A stretch of 62,374 bases of DNA from Lachnospira sp. (lineage in GTDB: Bacteria > Bacillota > Clostridia > Lachnospirales > Lachnospiraceae). The number at the start of each line of letters is the position of its first letter. The first letter of the stretch is position 1. The position numbers and the translations under genes are program-made. This document shows positions 46,897-56,094 of the stretch, one piece after another. The notes below the pieces were generated by a model, which worked only from the letters and a program-made list of their open reading frames with translations, was not told the origin of the DNA and searched no databases. Where the stretch lies: NCBI GenBank assembly GCA_015057605.1, contig SVDX01000014.1:1-62374 (forward strand), read 5' to 3'.

Positions 46897-49800
46897 TTAT
46901 CTTGCGATATTTCTCTTCTTTAATGTTACGAACAATACTGCTAATGCTGCACCGAATAATACGATGTATAAGCCAGCGTTCATTGTATCGCCTGTTTCAG
47001 GAGCTCCTAATAAGCCTTCGCCTTCAGCAAGTGCTACTACATCTGCTGTTACGAATCTTTCGAATGTGATTTCTTCATCGCCAATCTTAGCTTCTGTTAA
47101 TACATGTGTCCATGAAGCTCTATTAGCTGAATTATCAACGCCTGATTTTTCAATTGTACCATATTCGTAGCAATATGGAGACTCGCCACCTAATGTGCTT
47201 AACCAACCAGCTGCTGCGATTAATGATTCTTCTGTACCATTAAAGTCTGTTGTTTCAATTGTTGTTTCATAGAATACAACTTCTGAAGTTGTTGACCATG
47301 GTCTACCAAAGTAACCTGGTTTAGACTTCTTTGTAGATGCTGTATCAACGCCTGGTGTTGTAGATGTTACTGTACACTTGTACATTAAGTAACCTGGTGT
47401 ACCTGCATCCTGTTGAGCTGCTGTAATGTAGAATACGTCATTCTTATCATTTGATGTATTAGCTACTAAATCACAGTAGTTAAATACAGCTGTCATACCA
47501 CCGAAGATATAGTCACAAGCACCCATAATCTGACACTTGTCAAATACTACGTTGTTACCAACACCACCGTATAATGTATCTTGTCTACCAACGAATCTAC
47601 AGTTATCGAACATTGTTGTACCACAACCGTTAGCAATTGCTAAAGCTGCTGCTCTTTCAACAAAGCTCTTATCCTGAACTGCTGTTGAGCCTTCTTCAAG
47701 ACCGATTCTGTTGCCCTTAGCGCCTGATTCCATAACTAATACATCATTAGCTTCCTTCTTTGATACATATTGGTTGAATGAGTTTTCAAAAATAATGTCT
47801 TTTGCAATAAATCCATCTGCATATACAACTACTGTTGCGTTCCAGTAAGAACCAGATGTTGTACCTGTACCTGGATTAGCGAATGATAATGCACCATTTG
47901 CCTTGTTGATTGCAAGTAATTCTTCATCGTACTTACAATCTGTACCCATACTATAGTATGAATAACCATGTCCATAGTAAGAAGTGATTCTTACTGCGCC
48001 TTCAGCGATACCAACACCCTTATCTGTAAGATCTGTGCTTGGCTTAGCTGCTGCATTCTTTAATGTAATGTTCTTACCATTGATTACTAACATTTCTTCA
48101 TAGTTGCCTGGATCAATAACGATTGTTACTCTTTCGTTATTTGGACGATACATTTCTTCAGCAGCCTTAACAGCTTCACCAATTGTCTTGTAGTCCTTAT
48201 CAGCGCCTACTGTAATTGTTTCTTTGTATTCCTTCATATCAGCGATATTTGTTACGATGATTGAAGTAATGTAAGATACCTTAATTGCTGTTCCTTCAAC
48301 ATCTAATGTTGTACCTGTAATTGTAAGGATACCATCTTCTGTTGCAGTAACTGTTGTCTTATCAATTTGGCTTGTTGAGCCAGAGTTTGTCTTAGCTTCT
48401 GTTAATTCAACGCCTGCTCCTTGAAGCTTTAATGCTGCTTGGTAGCAGTATGAAACTGTAATTACGTCACCAGCCTTAACTGGAACTTCAACTGTTGTAT
48501 CAGCTGAACCATTATTTAAGTTCAAATAGATACCCTTGTTGATTGATGCAGGACCAGAAATCTTTAATCCTGCAAAGTATTTGTAATCACCAATTGTAGT
48601 GATATTTGCCTTAGTACCGATTGTACCGAAATCCCACTTACCTGCAACACTTTCAAATGCTACATCTACTGAAGCAGCTGCACCTGCAACCTTAAGTTGT
48701 GGTGTATGAAGTGTATCTTGAATTACTGGTAAAATATCAACGCCTGTTACTGATACCTTATATTGGCCATCTCTTAACTTGATTGCATCACCCATATTGA
48801 ATGTGTATACATATCCTTCTTCGTTGATGTTTGTAAATGTAATAACTGCTGTAGCCTTAGCTTCATCACTGATGTCCTTTAAGTTAACTGTGATATCGTA
48901 TACTGGTTTCTTTTCGAAATCAATTGATGTAGCTGCTGCGTCAGCTGTAAACTTAGCTGCTGTTGTCTTTAATTCATAATCATTAACACCATCAACTGTT
49001 ACTGTATAATCTACATTTGCTTCTACCTTGTATGAGAAGTCTGTTCCACTTACAACTACTTCTGGAACATAGATATTAACAGATGGATCTGCTGGTGTAA
49101 ATGTGAACTTAGCCTTAGCAAGTTCTTCTGCTGGTATACCTGTTGCTGTACCAGTAACTGTTACTAAATCTAATGCTTTAATCTTAATGTTTTGTGTTGT
49201 TGCACCTGCACCCTTAGCAAGTGATAAACCATTGATTGGATCTTCAATCATATAACCATTAGCATCTACTAATGTCATCTTGTAATCAAATTGTTCATAT
49301 AAGTATGCTGTATATGCACCGCTCTTAACCTTTGCTTCTGTCTGTGCACCTGTTGTCTTATTTGTAAATAATACCTTATAGCCTTCTGCAAGTGTTGAAG
49401 GAGCTGTTACTGTACCTGATACTTCTACTGGTACTGTATGTTCTCTATAAATACGACCTACGCAAAGTTTTTCGTTTGTTGTATATAATCTATAAAGACC
49501 ATCAGCTGGAACTGCAAATGTAACTGTTCTTGCATTTGCGCTGTCTTGTTTTTGTTCACCTGTTTCTTCATCGATAACTGGATTACCATCTGCATCAACT
49601 ACTGGTAACTTATCCTTTGGTACTTCGTAGTTAAATGTTTCTTGGTATGTACCATCTGCTGATGCAAATACATAGTTAGATGCACCACCATTTGAGCTTA
49701 CTGCAAATGTAATTAAATCGTTAGCATATGCATAGATTTCAACATAAGCATCTACTGTGCTTGATGAGTTACTGTATAAGTAACCTGTGTAATATGTATG

Positions 49801-51048
49801 ATCTGTTCCAATTAAGAACTTGTTATCATATCTTGTTAATGCTGTGTTAGATGATCTTAATCTGTGGTTAACCTTGTTAGCTGCATTATATCTAACATCA
49901 TTAGCATCATGTGTACCATTTTCATCAAGATCTACGAATGTAGCTCCGATTGAAACGCCTGTTGAACCAACTTCTTTACCTTCTGGTGTAAAGAACTTGT
50001 TAAGAATATCTGCATTTAAAATATTGTTGTACTTTGTTTCATCTAATTTTTCTCCACCGAAATCCCATACATCAATCTTACCATTGCCTACTACTTCTGG
50101 AATTTCAATTGTAATTGGAGTAACCTTGATAATATCAAGATAATCATTAGCTGTAGCAACAAGTGTTACATAACCTGCTTCACCTGTATATGTAAATGTC
50201 TCTTCTGTAGCTGTTGAAGCTGTTCCTTCAAACGTGTATACACCCGCACTGTAAGATGTAATTGTAACCTTTGATGGTCCTTGGACTGGAACCTTAATGA
50301 TAGCTCCTGTGTTAAACTGTGCCCATTGTCCTGTTCTAATGTTAACCTTACCTTGTGTTGCATCAATAAGAAGACCGTTCCATTCACCTGTTGTACCTTG
50401 GAACTGAACGCCTGTTGCATCCTTTAACTGCCATTGTTTTTCTGTAGCAGCCTTTGTTTCTACGATAATAAGTTCACCAATCTTAGCTTCACCTGAATCT
50501 CCGTCGCCAACTGTATATGGTGTAACTGTAATCCAACCATCTTCTAAAGCTTCACCTGAAACTGTTACTGTTGCAGATTTGTTAGCATCAATCTTAATAG
50601 GACTTTCTGACGTATCTGCTGCTAAAGAATTATCTCCTAAGTTAATTCTTATACCTTCCACATCAATATATCTGTCATTGTTATTTGATGAGAAGTTAAA
50701 TGTAACATCAACGCTACCAACACCTGAAGCTACAGGAATGGCAATCTTAGCGCTCTTTGTCTGTTGGAATGATAAGCCAGCTGAGCCAGTTTTAACATAA
50801 GCTGTACCTGCTTCAACCTTGATACCATGATATGTATCATCAGTATTCAAAGTCACGTTTGCATCTGGAGCTGGAGTATTCAACTTCCAAGTTGTAGTTC
50901 TCTTACCATCAGCGTCCCACTCACCAACAGTTACAGAACCAGAGCCTGTATAGTCAGTAGCTGAAACCTTGCTTGCTTCAGGTAACATAGATAAACCTAA
51001 AACAAATGCAAGTAAGAGAGCTGTGATTTTTTTAGCTTTTCTCTTCAT
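46897..51048 (-). CDS. Secreted, probably wall-anchored multidomain pectin methylesterase (CE8)
   Basis: A 1383-residue exported enzyme. Signal peptide about 1-30 (cut near VSA), several beta-sandwich modules of carbohydrate-binding appearance (DGKRTTTWKL, KQWQLKDATGVQF, KIDVWDFGGEKLDETKY, GKWDFGTIGTKANI), two bacterial Ig/CNA-like repeats near 560-770, and a C-terminal CE8 domain from about 945. The active-site motifs QDTL (1156-1159), CDYIFG with Asp1179 and GRPW (1248-1251) are present, along with GNYEEML. The end carries APETGD (1349-1354), a hydrophobic helix and KKRNIAR, a sortase-type anchor with Ala in place of Leu. It removes methyl esters from pectin at the cell surface, opening it to lyases. 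Codon use is strongly biased, suggesting high expression. Confidence 0.93.
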   Translation of the reverse strand: MKRKAKKITALLLAFVLGLSMLPEASKVSATDYTGSGSVTVGEWDADGKRTTTWKLNTPAPDANVTLNTDDTYHGIKVEAGTAYVKTGSAGLSFQQTKSAKIAIPVASGVGSVDVTFNFSSNNNDRYIDVEGIRINLGDNSLAADTSESPIKIDANKSATVTVSGEALEDGWITVTPYTVGDGDSGEAKIGELIIVETKAATEKQWQLKDATGVQFQGTTGEWNGLLIDATQGKVNIRTGQWAQFNTGAIIKVPVQGPSKVTITSYSAGVYTFEGTASTATEETFTYTGEAGYVTLVATANDYLDIIKVTPITIEIPEVVGNGKIDVWDFGGEKLDETKYNNILNADILNKFFTPEGKEVGSTGVSIGATFVDLDENGTHDANDVRYNAANKVNHRLRSSNTALTRYDNKFLIGTDHTYYTGYLYSNSSSTVDAYVEIYAYANDLITFAVSSNGGASNYVFASADGTYQETFNYEVPKDKLPVVDADGNPVIDEETGEQKQDSANARTVTFAVPADGLYRLYTTNEKLCVGRIYREHTVPVEVSGTVTAPSTLAEGYKVLFTNKTTGAQTEAKVKSGAYTAYLYEQFDYKMTLVDANGYMIEDPINGLSLAKGAGATTQNIKIKALDLVTVTGTATGIPAEELAKAKFTFTPADPSVNIYVPEVVVSGTDFSYKVEANVDYTVTVDGVNDYELKTTAAKFTADAAATSIDFEKKPVYDITVNLKDISDEAKATAVITFTNINEEGYVYTFNMGDAIKLRDGQYKVSVTGVDILPVIQDTLHTPQLKVAGAAASVDVAFESVAGKWDFGTIGTKANITTIGDYKYFAGLKISGPASINKGIYLNLNNGSADTTVEVPVKAGDVITVSYCYQAALKLQGAGVELTEAKTNSGSTSQIDKTTVTATEDGILTITGTTLDVEGTAIKVSYITSIIVTNIADMKEYKETITVGADKDYKTIGEAVKAAEEMYRPNNERVTIVIDPGNYEEMLVINGKNITLKNAAAKPSTDLTDKGVGIAEGAVRITSYYGHGYSYYSMGTDCKYDEELLAINKANGALSFANPGTGTTSGSYWNATVVVYADGFIAKDIIFENSFNQYVSKKEANDVLVMESGAKGNRIGLEEGSTAVQDKSFVERAAALAIANGCGTTMFDNCRFVGRQDTLYGGVGNNVVFDKCQIMGACDYIFGGMTAVFNYCDLVANTSNDKNDVFYITAAQQDAGTPGYLMYKCTVTSTTPGVDTASTKKSKPGYFGRPWSTTSEVVFYETTIETTDFNGTEESLIAAAGWLSTLGGESPYCYEYGTIEKSGVDNSANRASWTHVLTEAKIGDEEITFERFVTADVVALAEGEGLLGAPETGDTMNAGLYIVLFGAALAVLFVTLKKRNIAR

Positions 51049-51091
51049 TTCATAAACCTCCGTTTAAATTTTTACCGTACTGGTTATACAA

Positions 51092-51148
51092 ATTCTAACA
51101 TAAAGTAAGCCCTTAACGCTACTGTTTTTTTTGTAGAGATAAAGGCTT
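51092..51148 (-). promoter_or_regulatory. Promoter region of the secreted pectinesterase with structured repeat
   Basis: An extended -10 TGT-TAGAAT (51092-51100) lies about 45 bases before the start codon, with no clear -35. A two-part inverted repeat spans that -35 position: AAGCCCTTA (51107-51115) with TAAAGGCTT (51140-51148) and CTAC (51119-51122) with GTAG (51133-51136), loop holding eight T. It may be an operator, a terminator of the upstream paralogue, or a leader hairpin if transcription begins at the TTGACA near 51180-51185. Confidence 0.45.
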
Positions 51149-51210
51149 AATACTTTTATTTTCATTTTATTTGCATTTTTGTCAATTTTATACTACTTAA
51201 ATATCATTTT

Positions 51211-54174
51211 TTAGGCATTTTTTACAAATACTTTTTCACCATATTGCTCTTCAAAGGTTGACATCCTGTCAACAATAAATGCATCACCGGGACGAAGCAC
51301 CTTTGCCCAATCAGCACGAGCTCTTTCGTTATTCTCGCCACTTGCTTCAAAGCTTGCGCACTCATAACATCTTGGCGCTTTTCCACCTAATGTATCGTTC
51401 CAACCAGCTTTAGTTATTATTGATTCCTTTTTACCAAAATAATCAGTTTCATCTATGTAGGTTTCAAAATACACAACCTCAGAGCCAATGCTCCATGGAC
51501 GTCCTAAATATCCTGGTTTAGACATTTTGGTAGATGCCGTTTCTTCTAAAGGCTTTGCTGAAACAATTCTACATCTATACATAAGGTAGCCTTGTATTTC
51601 TTGTGGTTGCTGAGCTGCTGTAATGTATGCAACATCCATTTCGTTGTCTGATGTATTAAGTATAAGTTCACATTCCTTAAAACATGCTGTCATTCCACCA
51701 TATATGTAGTCGCACGCCCCCATAATCTTACACTTATTGAACAATACTACATTTCCTTCACCACCATAAAGTGTATCCTGTCTTCCAACAAATCTGCAGT
51801 TAGTAAATTTGAATTTTCCTCTGCGATTTGCCAGTGCAATAGCTGCTGCTCTTTCCACGAAGCTTCTGTCTTGAATTGCCGTAGAGTATTTTTCAAGTCC
51901 GCTTCTATCGCCCTTGCCGGAAGGTAACTTTATAAGCACGTCATTTGCAGCTTTTTCTGATACATACTGATTAAATGAATTTTCAAATATTATATCTTTC
52001 GCTTCAAATCCGCCTGCAAATACTGCAACAGTCGTATTCCAATACGAACCCTTTGACATACCAGTTCCCGGATTTTCAAAACTTAATATGCCATTATGTT
52101 TATTAACCTCTAACAGTCTTTCATCGTATTTACAGTCTGTTCCCATGCTATAATAAGCATAGCCATGACCATAGTAGGATGTGATACGCACCGCATTTTC
52201 ACCAATATCAATACCTTTATTGCAAAGTTTAATATCCGGATTTTTAGAAGCATTTTCAAAGGTAATATTAGCATCCTTAATAACCAACATTTCCTCATAG
52301 TTACCCGGATCAATGCTAATTGTTACTCGTTCATCATTAGGTCTAATCATTCTTGAAACTCTGTTAAGAGCTTCCTTAATTGTAGTACATTCTTTATCCT
52401 TACCAACACATAGCTTTTCCTGATATTTAATCATATCCTCTACTTTTATAGCTATGTAAAATGTTTGATCTACGCCACTTCCATTCTTTGCAACGCCTAT
52501 AATTCCTGTAAGAATCACTTCGCCATCTTCCTTGGCAAAAAATGTTTTTTCTTCTTCAAGTTTACTTGTTCCCGAAAATTCAAATATAGGCTGTGGTTCA
52601 ATACCTGCTCCTTCAATCATAAATGATGCCATATAACAGTATTTAATTGTTATTCTCTGTCCTGCTTTTACCTCAAAGCTTACCGTTGAACCTTTTTTCT
52701 GATTGAGATATTTATCTTTATGGAGGCTTACATTTCCTCTTGTTATAAGCCCTGCTAAATATCCATCCAATTCACCATATTCTGCAAATAGTTCAAATTT
52801 CCAATCACCATACATTTGTTTTATTGGAAGCGTGTATTCTAAGTTACCGCCTGCTACTATACAATCCTTTGTATATAGTATTTCCTGAGCAACACCCATA
52901 GCCGTATCAGCTCTTGCAATAACTTTATACTGTCCATCGCGTAATGCTATTGGTTCATCATTTCTAAATACATATTCATAGCCTCGTTCATTACGATTAA
53001 TAAAACGTGCAATTCTGTATCCTCGTGCCTCTTCGCCCTCATAAACCAACTTCACATCATATAATGGTTTCTTTTCAAATTGGAAGCAAAAATAATCTAT
53101 ATCCTCTTCAAAGCATACCTTGTCATTTTTTAATATGTAGTCATTAACACCGTATGCATTCACCTTATATTCAACACCTTTTTCAAATTTGATGTTATAG
53201 GTGTCATCAGTTATTTTCATAGTTGGAATATATCTAACATCATGATTCAGAGTTTTAAACTCAATAAGCATATCCAAATATTTTATCTTTGGTATACCTT
53301 CTATTATTCCGCTTACGCTGACAAGCTCATAAGTTTCAAGATTTATATTATGTTCTACACGCTCTGCATTAGTAGGTACCGTAACAAGCTCTGTATCCTC
53401 CGTTACCATATAACCTGCATCATTAATAAGTTCGAACTTATATGTATATTTTGAACTCACATATGTATCATAGCTTCGATTTTTAAGTTCTAAGGACTTT
53501 ATCTGTCCAGTCACAGTATTAACGATATTTAGCTTTGCATCTTTTGGAATCTTATCTAATATCTTGCCCTTAAGCTTTACTTGGTCTATATGTTCTCTAT
53601 AAATTCTATAGACAACCAATTTTTCTTTAGGGCAATATAGCTTATAAACGCCCCTTGAAGCCGCATAAAATACCGCCTTTTGAGCTTTAGGACCGTCTGT
53701 TTTAAATATATAGCTTTGTCTATTTTTACCACCTAAGCTTTCAAAACAATACTCTGTCTCATTGCCATTGGTACCAAGCATCACCGTTACTATATCATTC
53801 TGTTCAAGCGCAAGCGCAAGATACACATCCGGATTAGGTGCCGAGTTACTGTATATATGCCCGCCATATACAACACCATCTTCATCAATACCAATTCTTA
53901 CTCCATTATCAAATCTTGTAAGTCTCTCATTGGTACTTCTAATTCTATGCTTATTCTTACCGCCTGACGAAAACATCATATCATAGCCGTCAACGCTTCC
54001 ACTCTTTGAAAAATTTAGAAAAACGTCTCCTATAGTCACTCCGGTGCTTCCTACTTTATGCCCTGCGCCAAAGTATTCATTCATTATATCTTCATTGAGT
54101 ATATTATTATATTTTTCTGCATCAAGTCTCTCTGCACCAAAATCCCAAACATCTATTTTCTTGCTATTTTCCAC
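51211..54174 (-). CDS. Leaderless multidomain pectin methylesterase (CE8), probably intracellular
   Basis: A 987-residue paralogue of the neighbouring secreted enzyme. It begins MENSKKIDVWDFGAERLDAEKYNN, matching about residue 320 of the secreted protein, and ends after the CE8 domain, so signal peptide, first modules and wall anchor are all missing. The GTG start has GGAGG seven bases upstream, and no frame upstream could encode a leader. Catalytic motifs are intact: QDTL (799-802), CDYIYG with Asp822, LGRPW. It should de-esterify methylated oligogalacturonides after uptake. Codon use is less biased than in the secreted copy. Divergent from an AraC regulator 127 bases away. The cytoplasmic site is inferred from the missing signal. 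Confidence 0.9.
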   Translation of the reverse strand: MENSKKIDVWDFGAERLDAEKYNNILNEDIMNEYFGAGHKVGSTGVTIGDVFLNFSKSGSVDGYDMMFSSGGKNKHRIRSTNERLTRFDNGVRIGIDEDGVVYGGHIYSNSAPNPDVYLALALEQNDIVTVMLGTNGNETEYCFESLGGKNRQSYIFKTDGPKAQKAVFYAASRGVYKLYCPKEKLVVYRIYREHIDQVKLKGKILDKIPKDAKLNIVNTVTGQIKSLELKNRSYDTYVSSKYTYKFELINDAGYMVTEDTELVTVPTNAERVEHNINLETYELVSVSGIIEGIPKIKYLDMLIEFKTLNHDVRYIPTMKITDDTYNIKFEKGVEYKVNAYGVNDYILKNDKVCFEEDIDYFCFQFEKKPLYDVKLVYEGEEARGYRIARFINRNERGYEYVFRNDEPIALRDGQYKVIARADTAMGVAQEILYTKDCIVAGGNLEYTLPIKQMYGDWKFELFAEYGELDGYLAGLITRGNVSLHKDKYLNQKKGSTVSFEVKAGQRITIKYCYMASFMIEGAGIEPQPIFEFSGTSKLEEEKTFFAKEDGEVILTGIIGVAKNGSGVDQTFYIAIKVEDMIKYQEKLCVGKDKECTTIKEALNRVSRMIRPNDERVTISIDPGNYEEMLVIKDANITFENASKNPDIKLCNKGIDIGENAVRITSYYGHGYAYYSMGTDCKYDERLLEVNKHNGILSFENPGTGMSKGSYWNTTVAVFAGGFEAKDIIFENSFNQYVSEKAANDVLIKLPSGKGDRSGLEKYSTAIQDRSFVERAAAIALANRRGKFKFTNCRFVGRQDTLYGGEGNVVLFNKCKIMGACDYIYGGMTACFKECELILNTSDNEMDVAYITAAQQPQEIQGYLMYRCRIVSAKPLEETASTKMSKPGYLGRPWSIGSEVVYFETYIDETDYFGKKESIITKAGWNDTLGGKAPRCYECASFEASGENNERARADWAKVLRPGDAFIVDRMSTFEEQYGEKVFVKNA

Positions 54175-54208
54175 GATTTTCCTCCATTTTTTAGATAAAT
54201 ATGATATT

Positions 54209-54264
54209 ATTTTAACATATTTATGAAAAATACACTACTCTTTTTTATAATTTTGTGTTATAGT
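54209..54264. promoter_or_regulatory. Divergent promoters: leaderless pectinesterase and AraC gene
   Basis: Minus strand: extended -10 TGT-TAAAAT (54209-54217). Plus strand: extended -10 TGT-TATAGT (54256-54264). Neither has a good -35, as expected for activator-dependent promoters. The AT-rich 50 bp between them is where the AraC protein would bind; no clear operator repeat was identified. Confidence 0.5.
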
Positions 54265-54300
54265 ATATACAGATATTTTTAGAAACGGAATGGTGATTAC

Positions 54301-55137
54301 ATGGCAAATACTGTACATTTTGAAATTTCAACGCAAACACACACTTCTAATCACTCTATGCATTCTCCTCATACACACTCGCATTATGAGTTTTTTTACC
54401 TTATGGATGGTGAATGCAACTTTTTGATTGGTGATACTATTTTCAACCTAAAACCTGGTATGGTAGCAGTTGTTAACAAGGATGTTCCTCATCAGACTTC
54501 CTACATCAATTCTAATTACCACAAGAGATTATGTATCGAATTTTCTGGCAACTACTGCACTGAATTATTCTCATTTTTTTCAGAAATATGGTTGAATACT
54601 GCATTTTTCAATAATGCATTTTTATTAGATAGCGCTTCAAGAGAGTACATAGAGGCATTTGCAAAGCAAATATATTATGAAAAGGAAAAATCAGATTTTG
54701 TAAGCGAAGCTATGGTAAAGCTTTATTTACAAGAGCTTTTATTTATGACTATAAGAAACCGTAATAGCACAATTTCAAGTAATTACAAAAATGCACAGAT
54801 TCACGATTTAGATATTCATGCTGCCATTGCATATATCAACAAGAATTTTCAAAATTCCATTTCGCTTAACGATATTGCAAATGCAGTGCATTTAAACCCT
54901 GCCTACCTTTCTACTAAATTCAAAAATGTTGTAGGAGTAGGCTACAAGGATTATTTAATTTCCCTAAGAATTAGCTACGCCGAGAGATTATTACTTGAGA
55001 CGCGAAAAAGCATCTCAGAAATCTCTGCTGAATCAGGTTTTAGCAACAGCAATTATTTCGGAGATGCATTTTTTAGAGTTCATAATGTTTCGCCTAGTAA
55101 GTTCCGTTCACTTAAAGGCTATATTTTAGACAAATAA
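54301..55137 (+). CDS. AraC-family transcriptional regulator, cupin sensor
   Basis: A 278-residue regulator. The N-terminal cupin domain has a histidine-rich strand (SPHTHSHYEFFYLMDG) and LKPGMVAVVNKDVPHQ; the C-terminal double helix-turn-helix (about 180-275) includes SISLNDIANAVHLNPAYLSTKFK and ISEISAESGFSNSNYFGDAFF in pieces. Such AraC proteins usually sense sugars or uronates. Placed back to back with the leaderless pectinesterase gene, it most likely controls it, and perhaps the secreted paralogue. Ligand not known. Stop codon abuts that of the convergent vanY-like gene. Confidence 0.92.
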   Translation: MANTVHFEISTQTHTSNHSMHSPHTHSHYEFFYLMDGECNFLIGDTIFNLKPGMVAVVNKDVPHQTSYINSNYHKRLCIEFSGNYCTELFSFFSEIWLNTAFFNNAFLLDSASREYIEAFAKQIYYEKEKSDFVSEAMVKLYLQELLFMTIRNRNSTISSNYKNAQIHDLDIHAAIAYINKNFQNSISLNDIANAVHLNPAYLSTKFKNVVGVGYKDYLISLRISYAERLLLETRKSISEISAESGFSNSNYFGDAFFRVHNVSPSKFRSLKGYILDK

Positions 55138-55983
55138 TTATTCTACGTCTTCTACCTGCTTGATAGTTAGTATATAATTGCCGGTGTTATCCGGCGATAT
55201 ACCTATCAAGCTATATTTTTCTGGAATTGTAATTGTGTTTCCATTTTGCTTTGATATATAGTATCCGCCATATTCATAGAATTCTCCAACTTTAAGTTTG
55301 TCAAGATATTCTTCTAATGTCCATTTGTTCTTATACATAATCTCCGCATGCGGATAACCTACATACCTTATGTGCCAAGGCTCATATTCAACACCTGTCT
55401 TATTAGTACCATAATATGGATAACGCACAATAAATCCAAACTTCCAGCAATTCGAGTTAACATACTGTCCTGCTCTTGTCTTCAAGAAATCCTTACCCTT
55501 GTAATCCTTAACATATACGTCAATGGCAAGTCCAGCAGAGTGTTCACCCGCCTCAACACCATTATCCTCTGTTTTCTCATACGCACTTGAAATATACAAA
55601 ATATCTTCCTTACAGTTTTCCTTAACAGCCTTAACAAGCTCAGCATAATCCTTAGTGATACTATGGTTCATCTTAACGTCAGTATTGCCATATAAAATAG
55701 CAAACTCTGAGATATCCTTAGTAAGCTTGTACTCATCATTAATAAGCATAAGCGTATAGTCATAATATAAGTTTTCAGCAGACATTACTGTCTTTAAATC
55801 GCAATCAATAAGTTCTAAACTTTCCTTGTCAACCTTCTTTACATTTGCTGTAACGCCTAACTGATCTATTGTTTCACCAATTATATATCTTATATCAGGT
55901 CTCAATGCAATGGTTATAACAAATGTAAATATAATAGTTATCGCAATCGACACCAATACTATCCAACTCTTTTTTACTTTCAT
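55138..55983 (-). CDS. VanY-type D-alanyl-D-alanine carboxypeptidase
   Basis: A 281-residue membrane-anchored enzyme: N-terminal helix (about 7-27), then a peptidase M15B domain with zinc ligands in GEHSAGLAIDVYV (SxHxxGxAxD) and EPWHIRYVG (ExxH). It trims the terminal D-Ala from peptidoglycan peptides outside the cell. Isolated from any van cluster, so a role in wall maturation rather than glycopeptide resistance is likely. It ends directly against the convergent AraC gene with no terminator visible between them. Confidence 0.92.
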   Translation of the reverse strand: MKVKKSWIVLVSIAITIIFTFVITIALRPDIRYIIGETIDQLGVTANVKKVDKESLELIDCDLKTVMSAENLYYDYTLMLINDEYKLTKDISEFAILYGNTDVKMNHSITKDYAELVKAVKENCKEDILYISSAYEKTEDNGVEAGEHSAGLAIDVYVKDYKGKDFLKTRAGQYVNSNCWKFGFIVRYPYYGTNKTGVEYEPWHIRYVGYPHAEIMYKNKWTLEEYLDKLKVGEFYEYGGYYISKQNGNTITIPEKYSLIGISPDNTGNYILTIKQVEDVE

Positions 55984-56007
55984 AGTAATTCTCCTTCCAT
56001 TGGCTAC

Positions 56008-56036
56008 ATTCTACAATAAATTTTCTTTTATTGCAA
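56008..56036 (-). promoter_or_regulatory. Promoter of the VanY-type gene
   Basis: TTGCAA (56031-56036), exactly 17 bases, TAGAAT (56008-56013). Confidence 0.72.
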
Positions 56037-56042
56037 ATGAAA

Positions 56043-56071
56043 TTGCAAAATGCGCCTAAATATGTAATAAT
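56043..56071 (+). promoter_or_regulatory. Promoter of the lipid-kinase-family gene
   Basis: TTGCAA (56043-56048), 17 bases, AATAAT (56066-56071). Its -35 lies only six bases from the -35 of the divergent VanY-type promoter, and the two share the hexamer TTGCAA. Confidence 0.5.
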
Positions 56072-56094
56072 TATTTAGAAAGGAGCTGTCGAAT

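Noticed and set aside
46897-54174. CRISPR or satellite-type DNA repeat, suggested by similar stretches in the two esterase genes
   Set aside because: The similarity is ordinary coding homology between paralogues with many synonymous differences.
55138-55983. Vancomycin-resistance determinant
   Set aside because: A lone VanY-type peptidase without vanH, a ligase, vanX or a VanRS pair is better read as a wall-maturation enzyme.
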